From contig SSBO01000009.1 of assembly GCA_005281725.1 (NCBI GenBank), positions 8,883,831-8,947,830 on the forward strand: a stretch of DNA of 64,000 nt, written 5' to 3'. Position numbers and translations under genes: made by a program. Source of the stretch: Wuchereria bancrofti. Its lineage: Eukaryota > Nematoda > Chromadorea > Rhabditida > Onchocercidae. A model generated the notes under the pieces. The model did not search any database, had not been told where the DNA came from, and was given only the letters and a program-made list of their open reading frames with translations. Positions 1 through 11,940 of this stretch are shown here, piece by piece; position 1 is the first letter of the stretch, and every line of letters begins with the position of its first letter.

Positions 1-343
1 GCTTTTGCTGACATTATGTATACGATCATTATCATCGTATTATTAATAACAATAATTATTTTTTCATTGTCATCGTTATTATTATTAATCACCAATTGCT
101 GTTATTACTATTATTATTGTTACTATTTATCATCATTATTGCCATTATTAATTTTTCGTATTATTACCATAAATTAAAAATTTTACGTCTTATCGAAATT
201 GTTGTTCCAATTATTGGTGCAATAATAATTAAATACAATTTTTTTTCTTAAGTTGAAACAAAGAAAAGTTTTGATTTGTGAAATTTCTAATTGTTATGTA
301 ATTATTATTGTAACAAATTGAATAGAAAATTAATGAGACATAC

Positions 344-752
344 ATTCAATAGGTTGATTCATCCAATAGCACTTTTGACGAACTGCGATTTGATATGGTG
401 GAACAGTAAGCTTAAAAAAAAAAGAAATGAAATTAAAAAATAAAATCAATAACTTTTATGCAATATTTCGAATTTTCCAAGTTCAAATAACAAAAATCAA
501 AATTATTAAATAGAATTTTAAAAATGGAGGATTTCCAATTATTTCAATTTTTTATAATTTATAATTATTATTATAATTATCATTGTAATTTTAATCTTTT
601 GTAATTTGGACCTGTAAACCACCAGAATGTTCTACTGCTTCAAGTGGATTCATAGAATCAAATACAGAATGTGTACATGGCGCACCATCAGGCCAACTTA
701 TCACCACTGTTATCAGCGATAACACACTAAGTGATACTTGTAAACAAGACAT
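344..752 (-). CDS. Reeler-domain secreted protein, 5' part (partial at left edge)
   Basis: Two exons on the minus strand: 752-612 (47 codons, phase 0) and 410-344 (22 codons plus 1 base). The first encodes a signal peptide (about residues 1-19, MSCLQVSLSVLSLITVVIS) followed by WPDGAPC, SMNP and HSGGLQ; the second continues LTVPPYQIAVRQKCYWMNQP. This order (PxGAPC, SMNP, GG-x-Q, PPY, then CYW) is the start of a Reeler domain as found in secreted and DOMON/cytochrome b561-type proteins. Exon 1 ends CAG with donor GTCCAA, exon 2 follows TTTTTAAG and ends with donor GTATGT. Phases match. The ATG at 752 lies 24 bases after a TTATTTTAG acceptor (778-777), a likely trans-splice site. The rest lies beyond base 1. 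The domain call is by recognition of the motif, the function is not known. Confidence 0.72.
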
Positions 753-776
753 TGTTTTTAGATGTAAAATCTATTT

Positions 777-778
777 CT
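777..778 (-). promoter_or_regulatory. Putative SL trans-splice acceptor of the Reeler gene
   Basis: On the minus strand, TTATTTTAG precedes the ATG at 752 by 24 bases. In nematodes such an acceptor with no visible upstream donor usually receives a spliced leader. Two GATA-type words (TGATAAG near 787-792) lie just upstream, which could suggest gut expression; this is only inference. Confidence 0.35.
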
Positions 779-779
779 A

Positions 780-3700
780 AAATAAGTGATAAGAAAGAAA
801 AAGTGAAACGTATGCTAAACTGTGATTGTCATTTTCATAACAGTAATCAATCATTCACGCACGAAATATTTACGCAATATTTTGATTACGTAAATTAAAA
901 AGATTATATCACAATTATATTCTAATTTTTACTTAACAAATATATATAAATGAAAAATAATTTTTTATATGTAATTGATAAGAGTGAATTTAAATTATGA
1001 TTAAAAAGAAAGCAACTTTTAATAAGCTATTATCAGACCTAAAATATTTTTATCTTAAAACCACACATCAAGTTTTGATGTTTCTAAATTATTGATAAGT
1101 GATATTATGAGTAATTTTCTTTTTTTTCGTTTAAAAGCTTACATCAATTAGGTTGAAATATGATGTATTGCTAATTATTAATTAATTAGCAATATATATT
1201 AGTCTTTCAGTATTTGCAAATTTTATTTCAATCTAAAAGATATTATGAGTTACTTGAATTTTATAGTGACTAGCAAATTTACCGAAATTATAAAATTATG
1301 AAAAAAAAACCTTAACTAGAGACTCAAAATTATTCTTCGATTATTTTAATATACTTCCAGTTTTTGTTGCTTATACTTAAATTAAACAAAAAAGAAAACG
1401 AAAAAACCAAACATTTAAAAATAATATTAATAATCAATACTTAAAAATATTATTAATTAAAAATACTTAAAATCATTATCAATAATTAAAACCAAATACT
1501 AAAAATATTAACAATAAATGATATGTTATTAAATTTTTTTGTCTTCTTTTTTCTTTTTTTTTTTCAATCTTTTCTCTTTTAAAATTGTGAAATTTAATAG
1601 AGAATAATATTGAATAATGAAATCAAATTAATTTTGAACAAAAATAAATAAATAAATAAAATCGAATGATATCAATGAAAAATGGGTACATGCACAAAAT
1701 GTGAAATTTTTCTAACAATTGAATTAAGACAAAAAATTTCAGCCGGTTTTATGGGTAAATGTTGATTGAAAGATACCTGGTTGAATGGGTAACCGATAAT
1801 AGTTTGTTTCATGCAGCACCACCCATTTCTTTTGGATACAATATTACACTAATTGCTATTAGAATGAATGAAATGTTTTTTCTCATTTTTTGGTTTTTTT
1901 TTTTTAAATTTTAAACTTTTCAATGTTTGTAAAAAAGGAATGTTTGGGCAAATTAACCACAAATATAAACTTAGGTTAATTTATTTATTATTTAATTGAC
2001 ATAATTTTGTCAATAATGAAAAAAGATGAGGAATTAATTATTTGGAAATTATTAATTGGAATTAACACATGAATTAGCACACAAATAAATAAGATAAATA
2101 TTTGATGTAATTTTGTTATTAAACTTTCAAGTTTTATTTGAATGCCGAAAAAAAAAGGATCGAATTTTTTTGGAAGCAACAAATTTGATTTCAACCAAAT
2201 ATTTACACAGTTAATGAGAAAATTTTGATAGATGCTCAAAGTGCTAAGAAATTTTTGAAAAATTTTTTTTAATTCCAAAAAAAAATCTCCTTCTCTTTTA
2301 TGTTATTTTTGAAATCGATGGAACAATAATTACTTTTGAAATTACATGAAAAATTTTAACAACAAGGAAGAAAAAAATTAAAATATTATTAATTTATTCT
2401 TTATATCACACATCCAGATTATTAAATATTAATAATTTATTAATTACATTACACATTCAAATTGTTAATTTTATCAGTGATATGATTACTGCATTAGAAA
2501 AAGTCTTTTACAAAAAAAAAAGACTAATAATTTATTATTTACAGCGAAAAATTTGCATTTTTTGCTCTTTTCGTTTTTAAAATATTTTAACTGATTTGAA
2601 ATGCTTTACTTTTGATGTAAAAATAATACATGGAAATATGTGAATAATTAATTAGGAAAAAAAATGAATATTAGTAATTAACAAGCAATCATTCATTACT
2701 GCTATTTTTATTGTTGTTGTTATTGTTGTTGCAATCGGTATTATTGACTGTTGTTGTAGCAAAGAAATTTTGAATAAACGAGCCATCATAAATTTAAAAT
2801 ACCTCATTTTAAAATTAAATTTCATGCCCTAATCCACATTACAGGAATAATTAAATCTGAAATAGAAGACCGATTGTTAATCTAATATAATATTTAAAAA
2901 AAAAAACAGTCAATTATATGTATTATATTTTTTAATTCATTTTATGTGGCAATGAAAAAATCAATCATTGAAATATTTGAAATTAAAAATTGTGAAAATT
3001 TGTGGTTTTAATTAATATATTTAGCAAATAATAAATAAACTTTTACAGTGGAATTAAGTGTTAGATGGAAAATTAAACTATAATAATTCATTAAATAATT
3101 TGCATTTGTTATTAATTTCAATGCTTAATTAAGTAAAATGATAGTGTTAACGATATTGTTGCTATTACTGTTATCAGTAAATAATTGTTCATCCAAATAA
3201 TCATATTTTAATTATTTAAAAGTTCAATTTTTTCTAAACAAAAGATATTATTCCATTTTTAATCCAATTAATAAATTTTAATTTTCCGTTAATTCATCTA
3301 CCTATAACACAATTCAATAGCTTTGAAAGATTTTTCAAAATGAAATTATAAATCAACAAAATCAATTTCGGCTAATTTAATTAATGGTTTTTAAATTACA
3401 TATAACATTGCACATGAAGCAATTTCTAAAAATTGATTTACAGAAGTAATAACTTAGATCAAATTAGATCAGACTGTACCAGTCCTACAGAATATTTCGA
3501 ATTCTTATTATTAATTAAATATTTGCGTACCATAAACTAAATTCTATTTGTGTGCTATTTTAATGAAATATTTTAAATTTCATAGTGTTAATTAAGAATT
3601 AAATCAAATTAGTTTCTTAGCACATTAAATGAATTAAAACATAAATCAATATGAATCAAACATTATCAGTATTGCAAAATATCTTACTATAATGTCAGCT

Positions 3701-5556
3701 AAATGCTTCAAATTTTATACTACAAAAGAAAAGTTGAATTTAAATTTTATTGTTAATTTTTCTAAGATTTAAAAAAAAATAAAATTGAAATAAAAAACAT
3801 AAAATTGAAAAATGTCGATTTATTTCCTTGACAAATAATTTCATTTATTTTGTTCGTTTTATTCATTCCTTTAAAAATGTTATGTTGTCTTAAAACAGTT
3901 TCGGAGGTAGAAAACGAGAAAGTCAATAAACTAATGCTTAATTGAAAATAAAATGGTAGAACTGGAAAATAGAAATGAAAAATTCACAAATATTAACGAA
4001 AAGTTTCAAATTAAAGTTTTAATGAAATGGGAGAAAATGGAAAGGATGAGTTGAAAGAGAAAGAAAAATTTTAGCAGTTTTTAAAAACAGGTTGAAGTAT
4101 TATTTATCGTAAAAACTTTTTACTTCTTATTTGAAGTGGGAATTAAATTATTGAATGATTTTTTAAGTAATATTAAAGAGGGATGAATAAAATTTGAAAA
4201 AAAAAAACTCTGTGTCTTAATTTAAAAAAATGTTAAGAAATTTTATAATGAAAAGTTAAAATTAATTGAACCTAAATTTTATATAAGTCCAGGATTTAAT
4301 AATTTACTCAATTTTCTTTTTATCAAATATCACTTATCATTTACAATTTATTCACCCAATAATCATTTAACAATAAGAATTGCTTGAAAAACAATTTAAT
4401 TTGCGTTTTTTAACACTTAGTTCATCATAATTTTAATAATATTTAAGTTAAATAGATTTTTTAAAACAAAATTTTTTTAAATTATGTGACGACAACGAAT
4501 TGAAATTGAAATTTTCAATAATTATGAAAAAAAAAGCTTTTTTCTGAAATTTTACAGAATGATTTTATAAAAAGGTTGATTTATTCCTTATCCTATTGGC
4601 ATTTAAATATTTCATTTCATTTTTGTTTAAATGAATAATATACTAAATAGGTGGTATATATGCAAAAGCTTCATAAACTACCTTCGAAAATTAATTAATT
4701 AATTGAAATTAATATTCTTCACCTATAGCATATTTTAATATTATTGTAATCAATCATTTCATGCATATTACTGTTAAAATTAACAAAAATGTTTAAATCA
4801 TATTGAAATTTTTTTTTTTTCAAATAAAACTTTTTAACATTTGATTTTGCTATGCCAACAAAAAATTTATTTATAAGCAAGTTTATACATGAAATTTAAC
4901 CACTAAAGTGTTGAACTATTTTCGAAATTTCAAAATTTAAATACAAAATTATCAAATATCCTTTGGTTTTGCATTTTCATAAAATACCCGAAATATGCAT
5001 AGAAATAAATATCGAAATAAAAAATTACCTAAAATTAAAAAGTTTAGTTTAGAAAATTATACAGGAAATGATTATGAAAGAGGAAGTAGGAAGTTTTTAA
5101 ATGGCAAAAAAAAAGAATCAAATAAAATGCAATTCAAAAAATAAGTGAAAATCGGTTTCTTTTTAAAAACCATTTTTTTTTTAAATTAATCAAAAATTTA
5201 CTCATTTATTTATATTAATTGAAAAAAAAAATTTACTTTTCAATTGCATCTTTAATTGGAATTGTTTGATGAAGTGTAACATTTCAAACGTGTTTTCGTA
5301 TTTCTTTTTTAATTTTTTTATTTGTTTTTTTTTTTTTGCCGATATTTTACACCGAAACAAACAAAATATCACTTAGCATTTTTCATCAAATATTCCACTA
5401 ACAAAAAGCAAAAAAGAAAAAAGAAAATACGCGAAAAACGAAAAAAGAATTTCGTACATTAATTTTTCAATTATTACTTAATTTTATTCAAATAAAACGA
5501 ATATAATTGGAATTCTTTTTTGTTCTTGTTTTTTCTACAAATATTAATAATTATAT
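780..5556. other. Gene-poor AT-rich intergenic DNA
   Basis: Long A/T runs and ATT-type simple sequence with no convincing multi-exon coding pattern on either strand. The 96-codon minus-strand ORF at 1988-2278 is low-complexity F/I/L/N/K and is not supported. One patch at about 1735-1845 is richer in G and C than its surroundings and could hold a short terminal exon on the minus strand (reading ending YPKEMGGAA then stop), but there is no partner exon to confirm it. Confidence 0.6.
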
Positions 5557-7748
5557 TGGTAATAATTTACAAATCGATATATGAAAAAGTTTTTCTGCTT
5601 TTATAAAAATTTTTCAAAATGTAGTCGAAATGTTATTTCATTAAGTGTATGCTTATGAGAAGTTTTTAAGTATTTCTATAATGAAATTTTACTTTCGTCC
5701 AATTTTGCTTCAACAACTATTTCTATCATTTCATAAAAACCATTTCTGAAAAAAATTTTAAAAAATAGAAAGAAAATATTTAGAGATGAATAAAAGTATC
5801 ATTCATTTACTTTGAGCTAAAATAAATCAAATTTAAAATCTTAAGTAACATATTTGAAATTTGATATTAAAAAATTTTCTCTAACAATTAGAAATTTATT
5901 GCTGTATAATTTAGAATTATCCACGAATGTGAACAACACAATGATTACTAATTGATTTGATAGACATGAAACAATTGTAACAATTACTCTTTAACCTTTA
6001 ACCTTCTAAACATTGAAATGACCTAGTAACTCATTACTTCTTGACCTCATAAAAAGCTAATATTAGTGATTAGTTTACAGTTTTTTTTTTTAAACATGAA
6101 AGCAGTTCTATTGTTTTCTCTTGCTTATTTGATAAACTTTTATTTTATTGTTTCTGAAGAATATTTTCGAAATTAATATTTTGAAAATACTAAATTGTTA
6201 ATTTAAACATTATTCATTTTGCATGAGCTAATTATGTTGATTAAGCTAATTGAAAACAATGTCAACTTCAAATCTATCATTTCATATTTTTTTCCTAAAT
6301 AAAACATTTTAAATGAATTTTGCAAGCTTAGCACTTCAAGCTTAGAACATTTTTGAAATGTTTAATTTTCAAAATAAATTTGTTTCTAAAATAAAATATG
6401 CTTTTCACTGATACTTTAAAAAGAAGTAATAGCAACAATTAGATTATAAATAAAATCATTTGAAAAAATGTCACATTAGATGGCAATTTTTTACTATTAA
6501 AGAATTAAAAAAAAATTCTAAAATAATTTGGAATATGCAACAAATAAGACTGAAAAAAAATTTTAATGAAATAATTTGATAAAATTACTATTCAAATAGA
6601 AATTGAATGCAAAAAAATGTCTACCGTCATAAAAATAATTATTCTGTGATGTATTATTTATTGTAAATTTAGTAATTTTGGTAAATTTTAAGTTTTTATA
6701 AATTTTTGATAAAAATTAAAAAATTAAGAAAATAAAAATATAAGTTTTAGTAAAAAATTATGTATGTATATATGCAAACAAAATTATTTACTGCAAAAAA
6801 GTTTAGTATTTATTGTAAACAAAAAGAGTTTTTAATTTAACATTTTAATTTTAAGTATTTTAATTTTATTTGTTTAGATTGGAAAAGTTTTTAAATTTCT
6901 CAAATGAAAGATCAGGATATTATTTGATAACGCCTCAAAAAAAAAGAAAGATAAGAAAAAATGATAAACTATCAAAGCCAGATCAAACTTACTTTTTTAA
7001 ATAAATGAGTAATAACTGACAGAAAATGTTAACAAAGAACATTGAAATTTGCTTAAACATTTATGTTCCTAATATTTAAACAGAATATTTAAAATACTCT
7101 CATGTAATTTCAATATTATTTAAACAATAATTCTTGGAATTTATTATTGCTATTAATGATTATTATTTCAAAGGATTACTACTTAATTTGATAGTGATAT
7201 ACTGAATTTTCTAATTCGAAAAATTTTAATTGTTCATTTGTCAAAGTTATATAATTTTGAAAAAGATATTGTTAAACATTTAATTATAAGTAAAATATCT
7301 CTTCTTAATTATCTTTAAAATAATTGAAAAAAAAAAAATTGTTTCAATTTTTCACTTATACAAAATATCTGGTAATAGATAATTAGAAAAAATTTTATAT
7401 ATTTATTTTACTCATTTACTCAATTACTCAATCTTTCTTTCTTATCAAATCACACATTTTATCAATTTCGCAATACAGCATTAATTCATAGAATAAATTA
7501 ATATTATTAATAGGTTAAAATTAATGCATGAAAGATTTGAAATGACAATGAACAAAATTGAAACATTAACATCGGAATATCTGTTAAGGAATAGAATGAT
7601 TCATTGAAAATAGCGACATTGAAGGACTTGTTTGAATGCATTATATGAATTTAATTAAATTAATTTGGATAACTTATGTTAAATAAAACTTGTTAGGATA
7701 ACATTTGATATGATTATATCAACGGATAATATGAGTGTAATAAATAGG
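5557..7748. repeat. 2,192-bp direct duplication, copy 1 (left of N)
   Basis: Starts TGGTAATAATTTACAAATC and ends AATAAATAGG directly before the N at 7749. The same sequence recurs at a constant offset of 2,193 bases. Long homopolymers agree in length (for example the 11-T run before AAACATGAAAG is the same in both), and the offset is the same at both ends, so there is no net insertion or deletion. No coding sequence seen inside. Most likely one contig end rather than a biological duplication. Confidence 0.95.
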
Positions 7749-7749
7749 N
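7749..7749. other. Single-N assembly gap
   Basis: The only ambiguous base in the window. It sits exactly between the two identical 2,192-bp copies, the signature of two overlapping contigs placed end to end without being merged. Confidence 0.97.
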
Positions 7750-9941
7750 TGGTAATAATTTACAAATCGATATATGAAAAAGTTTTTCTGCTTTTATAAA
7801 AATTTTTCAAAATGTAGTCGAAATGTTATTTCATTAAGTGTATGCTTATGAGAAGTTTTTAAGTATTTCTATAATGAAATTTTACTTTCGTCCAATTTTG
7901 CTTCAACAACTATTTCTATCATTTCATAAAAACCATTTCTGAAAAAAATTTTAAAAAATAGAAAGAAAATATTTAGAGATGAATAAAAGTATCATTCATT
8001 TACTTTGAGCTAAAATAAATCAAATTTAAAATCTTAAGTAACATATTTGAAATTTGATATTAAAAAATTTTCTCTAACAATTAGAAATTTATTGCTGTAT
8101 AATTTAGAATTATCCACGAATGTGAACAACACAATGATTACTAATTGATTTGATAGACATGAAACAATTGTAACAATTACTCTTTAACCTTTAACCTTCT
8201 AAACATTGAAATGACCTAGTAACTCATTACTTCTTGACCTCATAAAAAGCTAATATTAGTGATTAGTTTACAGTTTTTTTTTTTAAACATGAAAGCAGTT
8301 CTATTGTTTTCTCTTGCTTATTTGATAAACTTTTATTTTATTGTTTCTGAAGAATATTTTCGAAATTAATATTTTGAAAATACTAAATTGTTAATTTAAA
8401 CATTATTCATTTTGCATGAGCTAATTATGTTGATTAAGCTAATTGAAAACAATGTCAACTTCAAATCTATCATTTCATATTTTTTTCCTAAATAAAACAT
8501 TTTAAATGAATTTTGCAAGCTTAGCACTTCAAGCTTAGAACATTTTTGAAATGTTTAATTTTCAAAATAAATTTGTTTCTAAAATAAAATATGCTTTTCA
8601 CTGATACTTTAAAAAGAAGTAATAGCAACAATTAGATTATAAATAAAATCATTTGAAAAAATGTCACATTAGATGGCAATTTTTTACTATTAAAGAATTA
8701 AAAAAAAATTCTAAAATAATTTGGAATATGCAACAAATAAGACTGAAAAAAAATTTTAATGAAATAATTTGATAAAATTACTATTCAAATAGAAATTGAA
8801 TGCAAAAAAATGTCTACCGTCATAAAAATAATTATTCTGTGATGTATTATTTATTGTAAATTTAGTAATTTTGGTAAATTTTAAGTTTTTATAAATTTTT
8901 GATAAAAATTAAAAAATTAAGAAAATAAAAATATAAGTTTTAGTAAAAAATTATGTATGTATATATGCAAACAAAATTATTTACTGCAAAAAAGTTTAGT
9001 ATTTATTGTAAACAAAAAGAGTTTTTAATTTAACATTTTAATTTTAAGTATTTTAATTTTATTTGTTTAGATTGGAAAAGTTTTTAAATTTCTCAAATGA
9101 AAGATCAGGATATTATTTGATAACGCCTCAAAAAAAAAGAAAGATAAGAAAAAATGATAAACTATCAAAGCCAGATCAAACTTACTTTTTTAAATAAATG
9201 AGTAATAACTGACAGAAAATGTTAACAAAGAACATTGAAATTTGCTTAAACATTTATGTTCCTAATATTTAAACAGAATATTTAAAATACTCTCATGTAA
9301 TTTCAATATTATTTAAACAATAATTCTTGGAATTTATTATTGCTATTAATGATTATTATTTCAAAGGATTACTACTTAATTTGATAGTGATATACTGAAT
9401 TTTCTAATTCGAAAAATTTTAATTGTTCATTTGTCAAAGTTATATAATTTTGAAAAAGATATTGTTAAACATTTAATTATAAGTAAAATATCTCTTCTTA
9501 ATTATCTTTAAAATAATTGAAAAAAAAAAAATTGTTTCAATTTTTCACTTATACAAAATATCTGGTAATAGATAATTAGAAAAAATTTTATATATTTATT
9601 TTACTCATTTACTCAATTACTCAATCTTTCTTTCTTATCAAATCACACATTTTATCAATTTCGCAATACAGCATTAATTCATAGAATAAATTAATATTAT
9701 TAATAGGTTAAAATTAATGCATGAAAGATTTGAAATGACAATGAACAAAATTGAAACATTAACATCGGAATATCTGTTAAGGAATAGAATGATTCATTGA
9801 AAATAGCGACATTGAAGGACTTGTTTGAATGCATTATATGAATTTAATTAAATTAATTTGGATAACTTATGTTAAATAAAACTTGTTAGGATAACATTTG
9901 ATATGATTATATCAACGGATAATATGAGTGTAATAAATAGG
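7750..9941. repeat. 2,192-bp direct duplication, copy 2 (right of N)
   Basis: Starts immediately after the N with TGGTAATAATTTACAAATC and ends AATAAATAGG at 9941, where unique sequence (ATAAATTTATATC) resumes. It matches 5557-7748 in every block I compared. If the overlap were collapsed, all downstream coordinates would fall by 2,193. Confidence 0.95.
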
Positions 9942-10980
9942 ATAAATTTATATCTCAAAAATTAATTAAAAATAGATATGATAAGATATACTGCACAATT
10001 GTTTCAAGATTATATCATTAATTTATTACTCATTAAATTGCTTCTGACTCTTTATTTGTTAATTTTATAATGTATTTTCTTGCTAATTTTTAAAACTTAT
10101 CATCTGTTAGAGTCAATCGTGATTGCTGATGAGTTTTTTCTTCATTTTTTGATGTTTGACCTTTTTAATGATAAAACTTTTTAATGTTTAATCTTTCTCA
10201 GATAAACACATATTATCTATTCCTCATAAATTGGCAAAAGTTTTCACAAAAAAAAAAAGAAATCTCACAATTTTAACAATAATTCATATCAAATGACAGC
10301 TAAATTGCTGCAATTTTACATATAAAAGTTCATGACGTCTTTTTTTTTTAGTAATCTTTTCTGTTTATTATAATTTTATTTCATTTACTTATGAAAATTT
10401 TTTCAGCAAAAGTTTTTTAATTGGAAATTACATAAAACTATTGTTATTGTTAATTAAATTTCATTTCGTTGAATAATAATTTTTTAGTACTAAGAAACCT
10501 AAATAGCATATTTATATTTTAAGAAATACATTTGCTTAATTATTATGCTATCGTGGAGAACTAAACGAGTATATTTAGCTAATTTAGATTAAACTAAACT
10601 AAACAAATGTGAAATGCAAACTTTAAGATCATAGATTAACAGGAATTAAATTTCAAATAAGATTTCATTTGAAGAAACTAATGACGAGCATTTCATATAA
10701 GCTATGTGATCACAGATCTATTCAAAAATCGTATGAAAATATAACGTTTATTTTTATAACATTAAACGTTCATACTTACGTAATTTCACTTCATATCTTC
10801 CATCTCCCTTACTTCATTTATATCTGTTTTTTTTTCTCTATTATTTTACATTTTTATAAAATGTTGGCAAAAATTTTAAAATTTCTCATCATAATATAAA
10901 AAATTATAAAATTGATATTTAACTGTTAGAATTAAAACTTCATCAACATTACGTGCAGTTGTAGAAATATATATCTTCGA

Positions 10981-11041
10981 TGTCACATGCACGATTTGCG
11001 TACGTCAAAACTATCGTGCATGTGACAGTATTTTTGACGTA
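10981..11041. repeat. Two interleaved inverted repeats with CRE-like words
   Basis: Arm A1 TGTCACATGCACGAT (10981-10995) pairs perfectly with A2 ATCGTGCATGTGACA (11013-11027). Arm B1 TACGTCAAAA (11001-11010), inside the A loop, pairs with B2 TTTTGACGTA (11032-11041). The order A1-B1-A2-B2 is interleaved rather than nested. B2 reads TGACGTAA, close to a CREB/ATF site. Function unknown. Confidence 0.85.
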
Positions 11042-11173
11042 ATATGCACCATAATTTTGATAAAAAACACTTATCATTTATATTATAAATTCTATTAATA
11101 AATCTTACACTTTATTATAACATATTTCAATCACTAAAATCGATATTAATAAAATAAAAGTTACGAGCAACTA

Positions 11174-11287
11174 ATTTGCATATTATAACTACCATACTTA
11201 ATGTTTGATTTGCATATGCATCCTAGAAATGAACGCTTTTTTGCGCGCAAGTGAAAAAAACGTACAAACGTGAATGAATATGCAAAT
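11174..11287. promoter_or_regulatory. Cluster of three octamer (POU-type) words
   Basis: ATTTGCAT at 11174-11181 and 11208-11215, and its complement ATGCAAAT at 11280-11287. The octamer is the classical POU/Oct recognition word. The words are AT-rich, so some chance matches are expected here; the spacing within 114 bases and the position about 0.7 kb before a coding-like exon make it worth noting only. Confidence 0.3.
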
Positions 11288-11940
11288 TAATTGCAATATG
11301 ATTTTAAGTTGATATAAGTTCATAAGATTGTTTTTACTCGTTTTAACGTGTGTAGCAATGCGCACATTGCTTTTTTTTTGTGTAGCAATCCATAAGCATT
11401 TTAAAAGTTATTTTTTTATTATTTAAGTTTGTTTATTTCATATATAAAAAAGTTTATAATATATCGACGTGTTTCGTGCATACCAATGTATTTTGCTCCT
11501 CTATATTTGCTGCATATATAATGACATCACGTTTTTTTTCACGCATGATGTTTCAATAATTATTGGTTTCTTGTGGCTTAATTAAAGCATTAATTGGATT
11601 AATTAAATTGTTATCGGATGCTTTAAAATGGCAAATGCACTTTTTTGCTATTAGTTTTTGGGCAAAAAACAAGACGAAAGAGCTGTCTGATGAGAAAGCA
11701 GAATGATAAATGTTAATTAAGAAATTGTGGAAACAATAAAATTTTAATGTAAATTAATATTTATTAAAAGATCTAATTTCTGCTTTTCTGCTTTATTTTT
11801 ATTAAAAGTATTTTTTTTATTTGGTTTCTTTAAAAAATTATGCAGAAATTTTAACAGTATATATCGTAAAATGGGCAATTTCATAATATTCACGTGAAGT
11901 TGAAAAAATTTTGCACTAATTGCTTTGGGTAATATTTCAG

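Larger units (their letters stand above)
9942..11940. other. Intergenic DNA with palindromes and octamer words
   Basis: AT-rich and without a supported gene. From about 10,950 the composition changes: GC-containing words, an interleaved inverted repeat (10981-11041) and three ATTTGCAT/ATGCAAAT octamers (11174-11287) appear. This may be upstream control DNA of the exon beginning at 11941, but no promoter can be shown. The plus-strand ORF at 10669-10899 has a hydrophobic low-complexity end and is not supported. Confidence 0.5.

Noticed and set aside
1..160. ATT/ATC-rich start of the window as a possible repeat array
   Set aside because: Only loose simple sequence without a fixed period; common throughout the window.
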